NCBI GenBank assembly: GCA_020721485.1
Contig: DYMR01000064.1
Coordinates: 3,371-9,973 of the forward strand
DNA: 6,603 nt
Direction: 5' to 3'
DNA from: Halothiobacillus neapolitanus
GTDB lineage: Bacteria > Pseudomonadota > Gammaproteobacteria > Halothiobacillales > Halothiobacillaceae
Shown: one piece after another, positions 1 through 4,069 of the stretch
How the letters are laid out: every line of letters starts with the position of its first letter
How positions within the stretch are numbered: position 1 is the stretch's first letter
Translations under genes and position numbers: made by a program
The notes under the pieces: model-generated
What the model saw: only the letters and a program-made list of their open reading frames with translations
What the model was told of the DNA's origin: nothing
Database searches by the model: none

Positions 1-18
1 GTGGAGATTCTGTGTTCC

Positions 19-101
19 GCTCCCTCCCCCTTGAGGGGGGAGGGCTGGGGTGGGGGTGATCTACCGGGTGCGGATTGCCCATTCTCGTCCCCCGCCCCCC
101 C
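19..101. repeat. GC-rich REP-like double inverted repeat
   Basis: Two nested inverted repeats are directly visible. The first is a 9-bp arm CCCTCCCCC (22-30) paired with GGGGGAGGG (36-44) across a 5-base loop. The second is GGGGTGGGGG (47-56), which can pair with CCCCCGCCCC (89-98). The phrasing, a C-rich arm, a short TTGAG loop, a G-rich arm, then CTGGGGTGGGGG, resembles repetitive extragenic palindromes scattered between genes in many proteobacteria. That family resemblance is from memory and was not searched. The segment has stop codons in all three plus-strand frames and no credible coding potential. It probably lies beyond the end of a gene to the left of the window. Confidence 0.6.
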
Positions 102-138
102 GTGGGATTGAGCGTTAACCAAAGTGCTATAAACCAAC

Positions 139-168
139 GCCCCGGCATGCCATGACCGGGGCTTTTTT
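139..168 (+). terminator. Rho-independent terminator (rightward)
   Basis: A perfect 7-bp GC stem, GCCCCGG (139-145) with CCGGGGC (156-162), encloses a 10-base loop and is followed at once by six T residues (163-168). This is a textbook intrinsic terminator for plus-strand transcription. No plus-strand gene is visible between it and the left edge, so it presumably ends a transcript entering from outside the window. Read on the minus strand, the same stem is followed only by a mixed GTTGGTTTAT stretch, so it could weakly serve the chemosensory operon that ends at 221, but the T-tract favours the rightward direction. Confidence 0.75.
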
Positions 169-220
169 ATCGAAGTTTCAAAAGATGACCGCGCAGTTGA
201 ACCACGGGTTTAACCGCCTG

Positions 221-685
221 TTAACCGGGCCGATGATCGGCTTCAATACACACCACCAAAGCCGCGTGATAGCTTTTCCAGCGGATCGGCACAACATATG
301 GCCGCATCCCCATGGGGGTGCGCAGGTGCTCGGGTTCGCCCTTGAGCGCCAGCGGCGGGGTGATGAGAAAATTCTCGCCGAGCACCCGGCGCACATTGCC
401 CGACAACACATTGGCGACTTCGCCGACCAAATCCAAAATGGTGTCTTCGCCCGAGTCCAAATCGCCCAGCGACACCAACAGATGCGAGAGCATGGCTTTG
501 GGCGCGGTGTAGTAAATGCAGCCGGAAAAGCTGCCGTTGATGCCGATCAATCCGGTGTAGTGGTACACCACAGGTTCGGCCAAATCCATCAAATACGGGT
601 TGCCGATTTCTGCCGGCGGCAGCCCTTGGGCTTTGAAATAATCCCGCGCGGTGGTGGCGAAGGCGGTCAGTTGTTGGTCATTCAT
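221..685 (-). CDS. CheX-like chemotaxis phosphatase
   Basis: A 154-residue cytoplasmic protein that fits the CheX/CheC/FliY family, which dephosphorylates phospho-CheY-type receivers. The diagnostic ExxN motif is present as G88-E89-V90-A91-N92 in the context DLVGEVANVLSGN; in characterised CheX proteins this Glu and Asn pair inserts into the receiver active site. Length matches the single-domain CheX family (about 150-160 residues). There is no signal peptide or membrane segment. Only one ExxN motif is present, as in CheX, whereas CheC usually has two. It is the last gene of a three-gene operon, starting 6 bp after the receiver stop codon. A GGAG (698-701) lies 12 bases upstream of the ATG, a rather long spacing, so translational coupling to the receiver is likely. 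By inference its substrate is the adjacent receiver. The family call is firm; the physiological output is unknown. Confidence 0.85.
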   Translation of the reverse strand: MNDQQLTAFATTARDYFKAQGLPPAEIGNPYLMDLAEPVVYHYTGLIGINGSFSGCIYYTAPKAMLSHLLVSLGDLDSGEDTILDLVGEVANVLSGNVRRVLGENFLITPPLALKGEPEHLRTPMGMRPYVVPIRWKSYHAALVVCIEADHRPG

Positions 686-691
686 GGCTTT

Positions 692-1069
692 TCAAGGCTC
701 CAGTTGTTCGATCAGCCCGTTCATGGCGTTGATGAGCCGCTCTTCGCTGACGGGCTTGGTTAAAAACCCATGCGCACCGAGTTGCAAGGCGCGAATGCAG
801 GTGGCTTTATCGGCCAGGGCGGAAATCACCAAAATTCGGGCATTGGGGTGATCGCGGCTGAGCAGGGGGACGGTTTCCAAGCCATCCATATTCGGCATGG
901 TTAAATCCAGCGTGATGAGGTTGGGTTGGGTGCGACGGGCGCTGCTCAGCGCCTCTTCGCCATCGGCTGCGGAGCCGACCAAAAACACTTCCTGATCGAG
1001 ATTTTTCAGCAGGCGGGCAATCAGCCGCCGCATCACCCCGGAATCATCCACCACCAGCAACTTAAGCAT
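692..1069 (-). CDS. CheY-like single-domain response regulator
   Basis: A 125-residue stand-alone receiver domain with no output domain. All canonical residues are visible: acidic pair D8-D9 in LLVVDDS, phospho-acceptor D55 in LITLDLTMPNMDG, the switch Ser/Thr position at S83 (VISA), and the conserved lysine K105 followed by proline in FLTKP. Length matches CheY. It should accept phosphate from the kinase encoded just upstream and be reset by the CheX-like phosphatase encoded just downstream. Its start overlaps the kinase stop by 8 bp (ATGCTTAA), and its Shine-Dalgarno GGAGG (1076-1080, 6-base spacer) lies inside the kinase 3' end, so the two are translationally coupled. With no DNA-binding or enzymatic domain, output must be by protein contact; whether the target is a flagellar motor, a pilus or another enzyme cannot be told from the window. 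Confidence 0.95.
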   Translation of the reverse strand: MLKLLVVDDSGVMRRLIARLLKNLDQEVFLVGSAADGEEALSSARRTQPNLITLDLTMPNMDGLETVPLLSRDHPNARILVISALADKATCIRALQLGAHGFLTKPVSEERLINAMNGLIEQLEP

Positions 1070-3173
1070 GGACAGCCTCCGTCGGGCTCAGGCTGATTTC
1101 CGGCAGCAGAATGTTAAATTCGGTGAATTGCTCCGGCGTAGTGCGCAGTTGCAGCCGCGCCCCCATTTTTTGAACCTCGTTGCGCACGACGGACATGCCC
1201 ACGCCTTGCCCCGAATGCGCATCCGGATTCGGGTTCATGCTGAATCCTGAATCGAAGATGGTGCCGATGATTTGCGAATCGCTCATCGTCTCCAGCGCCT
1301 CTTCGGTGTAGCGGCCGGTGGCGATTAAGCGTGCCCGAATCACCGACGGGGTGATGCCCGCGCCGTCGTCGCGCACGGAAATCAAGGGCGTGCCTTCATC
1401 GTTTTGGCTCAGGCGAATCGAAATGGTGCCGGTGGCTGCTTTGGCCTTTTGCACCCGAATTTCCGGCGCTTCAATGCCATGCACGGCGGCGTTTCGGACG
1501 ATTTGAGTCAACACGGTTTCGAGGGTGAGCTGCGTGCTGGCGGGCAACGGGCTCAACATCGTGGCGGGGTAGTCCAGCTCGATGGATTTGCCGACATCGA
1601 AGGCGATCCGTTGCACCAAGGCATTTAATCGTAAGCGGAATTGGCTGGACCAATCGGGCGATTTTGCCGCCGGTGCCGGGTGTTCCGCTTCAGCGGGGGC
1701 GGCATTCGATTCGCGCAGCCCGATCAAGGCTTCGAGCGATTCCAAATACTTGAACATGTGGTTCAGGTGAACGGTCAGCGGGATCAGCATTTCGCCATCG
1801 AGGTGGGCATGGGTGCTGGTGATTTCGTGCAGCGTGTGTTCAAACTGCTGCGCGGGTTCTTCCAAACCATCCATGTCCATCAAGGCGGCGTCTCCCTTGA
1901 TGCGATGCATCAGCGGACGAATCGCGCTGAGCGCCGTCACCAGCGATTCGCCCCGACCGCCCAAGCGCAACATGGTGTTGATTTCGGACAAATGATGCCG
2001 GGTTTGGTTTAAGAAGCTGCTGATTTCTTTGGGATTTCGGTTGAGTTGTGACATCAGCTTGATGAGGTCGGTATGCCCGCCGCGCTTGGCGTTCTCCAGC
2101 GCCTCCGTCAATTGCACAATCTCGGTGATGTCTTGCACGGTCACGAGCAAGTGCGTAATCGCCTTGTTTTCTCGCACTTGCGCGAACGAAAACCGCAACC
2201 AGCGGCTGCGGGATTTGCCCGAACCCTCTTCGCGGATAAACACCTTCACTTGATCCAAGGGATTGAGGTCGGCAGTTAGCGATTGCAGCACATGCGGCTT
2301 GAACAACAGGCTGATGTAATCCTCCGCCACGCGGACGGTATCGACCGGGGCGATTTTGCCGAGCAAGGCGAAAAAGTCGGCCTCCGCCGCCACGGACTGA
2401 CCCAAAATCGCGGGCAGAGATTTCGACGACTCAGAACCCATTTGCCCATTTTGACTGAGCAAAAACAGCCCCTCTTGCACGGTGTCGAGAATTTCACGGG
2501 TTTCCCGTGCCGCGCGCTCTGCCGCGCGATCACTCAAGCGCAATCGGCGTAAAGCGTGTAATAACAACAAGATAAAGTTGATGACCGCCAAGCCCATGCC
2601 AATCGACTGCACCCAGCGCAAATGGCTGGCTCGGGCAGCGGCCAAGCCTTCCAAATGGTTGGTCAGGTCGTTCATCAGCTTGAGCAACGCGAGGTTTTGC
2701 TCGCGCATTCCGGTCAGCACCGGGTCGAGTTCCTCCGGTGCGCCGGTAAGCGTTTTCATCTTCGTATACAGCGGATCCCAAATCGTGCGCGCCGATTTGA
2801 TTAAAGATTGCGAAGTTTGATCTTGCTGCGCTTGAATCAGAATCGTCCGGCCATCCGGCGCTTTGACGGTGCCGCCTTGATACAAACTCAGCAGAGTCGT
2901 ATCGAATAACTGCGCCCCATTTTTGGCCTGATCGAGAAATTTTTGCGCGTTCGGTTGGCCAGATAAAGTTTCCAGCCGGTATTCGAGCAAGGATTTCGTA
3001 ATGTTCTGCGACAACATTCGCTGGCGACCGGCCAAGTTAATGACCACAGAATCGCGCGAAATTTGGTACGAGTTATAGAAATTCAGTACCAACACGCTCA
3101 AGTCCAGCGCGAGGAAAACCAGCGCCGCGAGAATAATGCTGCGGTATTTACCACCGGTGGGATTCGGCTTCAT
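1062..3173 (-). CDS. Membrane sensor fused to CheA-like histidine kinase (PilJ-N / PAS-like / HPt / HATPase)
   Basis: A 703-residue inner-membrane receptor kinase. Domain order: transmembrane helix 1 (about 11-31); periplasmic region (about 33-186) starting with the PilJ/NarX-type N-terminal motif LAGRQRMLSQNITKSLLEY (47-65); transmembrane helix 2 (about 187-207); a PAS-like region (about 227-360, ending VTVQDITEI); an HPt domain (about 366-490) with phospho-acceptor H423 in HRIKGDAA; then a CheA-class ATPase (about 508-693) with N-box RNAAVHGIE (N561), G1 box DDGAG (602-606), the CheA-like IFDSGFS, and G2 box GQGVGM (655-660). No CheW-like P5 domain, P2 domain or HAMP is recognised, so the receptor and kinase are joined in one chain. 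The start is set by AGGAG (3181-3185) 7 bases before the ATG at 3173; a further in-frame ATG at 3224 lacks such a site and falls inside a candidate sigma-54 promoter. It is the first gene of the operon. The ligand is unknown; NarX-like sensors bind small anions, but that is only a family hint. Confidence 0.92.
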   Translation of the reverse strand: MKPNPTGGKYRSIILAALVFLALDLSVLVLNFYNSYQISRDSVVINLAGRQRMLSQNITKSLLEYRLETLSGQPNAQKFLDQAKNGAQLFDTTLLSLYQGGTVKAPDGRTILIQAQQDQTSQSLIKSARTIWDPLYTKMKTLTGAPEELDPVLTGMREQNLALLKLMNDLTNHLEGLAAARASHLRWVQSIGMGLAVINFILLLLHALRRLRLSDRAAERAARETREILDTVQEGLFLLSQNGQMGSESSKSLPAILGQSVAAEADFFALLGKIAPVDTVRVAEDYISLLFKPHVLQSLTADLNPLDQVKVFIREEGSGKSRSRWLRFSFAQVRENKAITHLLVTVQDITEIVQLTEALENAKRGGHTDLIKLMSQLNRNPKEISSFLNQTRHHLSEINTMLRLGGRGESLVTALSAIRPLMHRIKGDAALMDMDGLEEPAQQFEHTLHEITSTHAHLDGEMLIPLTVHLNHMFKYLESLEALIGLRESNAAPAEAEHPAPAAKSPDWSSQFRLRLNALVQRIAFDVGKSIELDYPATMLSPLPASTQLTLETVLTQIVRNAAVHGIEAPEIRVQKAKAATGTISIRLSQNDEGTPLISVRDDGAGITPSVIRARLIATGRYTEEALETMSDSQIIGTIFDSGFSMNPNPDAHSGQGVGMSVVRNEVQKMGARLQLRTTPEQFTEFNILLPEISLSPTEAVHA

Positions 3174-3180
3174 CGTGGGT

Positions 3181-3185
3181 CTCCT
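3181..3185 (-). promoter_or_regulatory. Ribosome binding site deciding the kinase start
   Basis: On the minus strand AGGAG sits 7 bases upstream of the ATG at 3171-3173. It makes that codon the preferred start over the in-frame ATG 51 bases further upstream (3222-3224), and it places transmembrane helix 1 close to the N-terminus, as expected for this sensor type. Confidence 0.75.
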
Positions 3186-3217
3186 GCGTGCGCAAAGCGA
3201 AAGGCTGGGACGGATAA

Positions 3218-3233
3218 AGCACATAACACGCCA
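3218..3233 (-). promoter_or_regulatory. Candidate sigma-54 (-24/-12) promoter for the chemosensory operon
   Basis: Read on the minus strand the sequence is TGGCGTG-TTAT-GTGCT, compared with the consensus TGGCACG-N4-TTGCW. The invariant GG (3232-3231) and GC (3220-3219) have the correct 12-base offset. It would start transcription near 3207, leaving a leader of about 33 bases before the kinase ATG. I found no convincing sigma-70 promoter in the same stretch; TTTACT with TTATGT 18 bases apart is a weak alternative. No enhancer-binding protein site can be recognised, although the inverted repeat at 3264-3280 is in a plausible upstream position. Confidence 0.35.
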
Positions 3234-3263
3234 GATAATCGATAAGTAAACCTTTAGAAAATT

Positions 3264-3280
3264 ACGGGAATTAATCCCGT
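3264..3280. repeat. Inverted repeat upstream of the chemosensory operon
   Basis: ACGGGA (3264-3269) and TCCCGT (3275-3280) form a perfect 6-bp inverted repeat around an A/T-rich 5-base centre. On the minus strand it is followed by AATTTTC, too weak a tract to call a terminator. It lies about 30 bases upstream of the candidate -24 element and could be an operator or activator site; this is inference from position only. Confidence 0.4.
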
Positions 3281-3487
3281 TCGCTCAAGACTGGTGCATC
3301 CAATTAACTCGATGAATTGCAATGGGTATAAAGCAGGGTGTTGCTGCATTATTTGGCTTTGGGTGACGAAGTGCCCCAAAAATTGACGACGCGCGGCGTT
3401 CCTCTGCCTTGTGATGAGGCATTGGCGTCGGGGTGCTGCTGCACCATGGTGCGGGGGGTGTCGCGCCGAACATCCAGCGTGGTGGCG
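3281..3487. other. Intergenic stretch between the yidB terminator and the chemosensory promoter
   Basis: No gene is supported here. Visible structure includes a perfect 12-bp palindrome GCACCATGGTGC (3441-3452) and an imperfect hairpin TTTGGG (3358-3363) with CCCAAA (3375-3380). A minus-strand reading frame of 32 codons (3349-3447) starts at the ATG inside the palindrome but has no Shine-Dalgarno sequence. The same frame is open all the way back to the yidB stop codon. I do not call it a gene. Confidence 0.4.
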
Positions 3488-3523
3488 AAAAAAAATCGGG
3501 CAGGGCATTGCGCCGTACCCGAT
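3488..3523 (-). terminator. Rho-independent terminator of the yidB-like gene
   Basis: On the minus strand the stem ATCGGG (3523-3518) pairs with CCCGAT (3500-3495). An inner GGC/GCC stem encloses a 5-base GCAAT loop. The structure is followed by a run of eight T residues (3495-3488), the first of which also closes the stem. It begins 17 bases after the yidB stop codon, an ideal position, and it separates that gene from the chemosensory operon transcribed in the same direction. Confidence 0.85.
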
Positions 3524-3540
3524 GGAGAAATTCTCAGGCG

Positions 3541-3879
3541 TTACGCAGCCGGCGCCGGCACGCTGCCATCCGGTGTGGCCTGATCGACCGCTTGCGGCAG
3601 CAGTTCGGCCAATTTATTGGTCAATTCTTCGGTGGGAATACCCAGTTTCTGGGCAATGCCGGTGACGGCATCCGAACCCAAAATCTGATGAATTTGATCG
3701 GCAGAAATCGGCAGATTCTGCCCGGTGCCCACCCAAGAGCGCACGGTGTCGCCCAAGCCGCCCTGTTCGAATTTCGAGACGATGCCCGAAATACCGCCGT
3801 TCTGTTCAATCAGTCCATTCACGATGGTTGTCATGCCCGCGCCGACGATACCGCCCAAAATGCCATCAAATAATCCCAT
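3541..3879 (-). CDS. yidB: YidB-like DUF937 family protein
   Basis: A 112-residue protein closely resembling the DUF937/YidB family. It opens with MGLFDGILGG, like E. coli YidB's MGLFDEVVG, and shares the pattern EQNGGISGIVSKFEQGGLGD, SWVGTGQN, then ISADQIHQILGSDAVTGIAQKLG and LLPQAVDQATPDGSVP. The molecular function of the family is not established. It is about 20 residues shorter than E. coli YidB, lacking that protein's C-terminal helix and ending in PAPAA. The start is chosen by AGGAG (3886-3890) 6 bases before the ATG at 3879; a reading-frame extension of 50 residues upstream has no family resemblance and no ribosome binding site. Glycine-rich hydrophobic patches near the N-terminus do not form a clear membrane helix. 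It has its own terminator and is divergent from the pyruvate-kinase-like gene. Confidence 0.9.
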   Translation of the reverse strand: MGLFDGILGGIVGAGMTTIVNGLIEQNGGISGIVSKFEQGGLGDTVRSWVGTGQNLPISADQIHQILGSDAVTGIAQKLGIPTEELTNKLAELLPQAVDQATPDGSVPAPAA

Positions 3880-4069
3880 TTTTTTCTCCTGAAACTCAAA
3901 TGAACCCGGCATTAAATGGCCGTGCAAACAGTATAAAAAACTATTGCGACAAAAATACTGCCGAATGGAATTCCTGCGACACGATCTGTCGGCCGCGCGA
4001 CACGGCGTTGTCATCGCCCGGTGCTTCAATGCAGATGGGTTGTTTCACGGCTGGCAAGGCGGAGTGATG
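3880..4069. promoter_or_regulatory. Divergent promoter region between yidB and the pyruvate-kinase-like gene
   Basis: This 190-bp spacer must drive both divergent genes. The best element is a minus-strand -10-like TATACT (complement of 3930-3935), which would give yidB a leader of about 44 bases, though its -35 partner at 17 bp spacing is poor. The same A/T-rich patch reads TATAAA (3932-3937) on the plus strand and could serve the other gene, again without a good -35. If so, the pyruvate-kinase-like mRNA would have an untranslated leader of more than 100 bases. Confidence 0.35.
4061..4064 (+). promoter_or_regulatory. Ribosome binding site deciding the pyruvate-kinase-like start
   Basis: GGAG in the context AAGGCGGAGTG lies 5 bases before the ATG at 4070 and only 2 before the ATG at 4067. 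It favours 4070 over upstream in-frame candidates (TTG 3944, ATG 3965), neither of which has a visible Shine-Dalgarno sequence. Confidence 0.6.

Noticed and set aside
152..763. 203-codon plus-strand open frame
   Set aside because: It lies opposite the CheX-like and receiver genes, has no family resemblance, and is a shadow of their codon bias.
3174..3224. 17-residue N-terminal extension of the sensor kinase from the ATG at 3224
   Set aside because: It has no ribosome binding site, overlaps the candidate promoter, and the ATG at 3173 has a well-spaced AGGAG.
3254..3508. 84-codon minus-strand open frame after yidB
   Set aside because: It starts inside the yidB terminator hairpin, has no ribosome binding site and a low-complexity His/Pro/Arg composition.
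3880..3889. Short A/T run as a possible homopolymer frameshift site
   Set aside because: It lies between the yidB Shine-Dalgarno and its ATG, outside coding sequence, so it cannot cause frameshifting.
3944..4069. 42-residue N-terminal extension of the pyruvate-kinase-like protein from TTG 3944
   Set aside because: No Shine-Dalgarno sequence and a rare start codon; GGAG before the ATG at 4070 is better supported.
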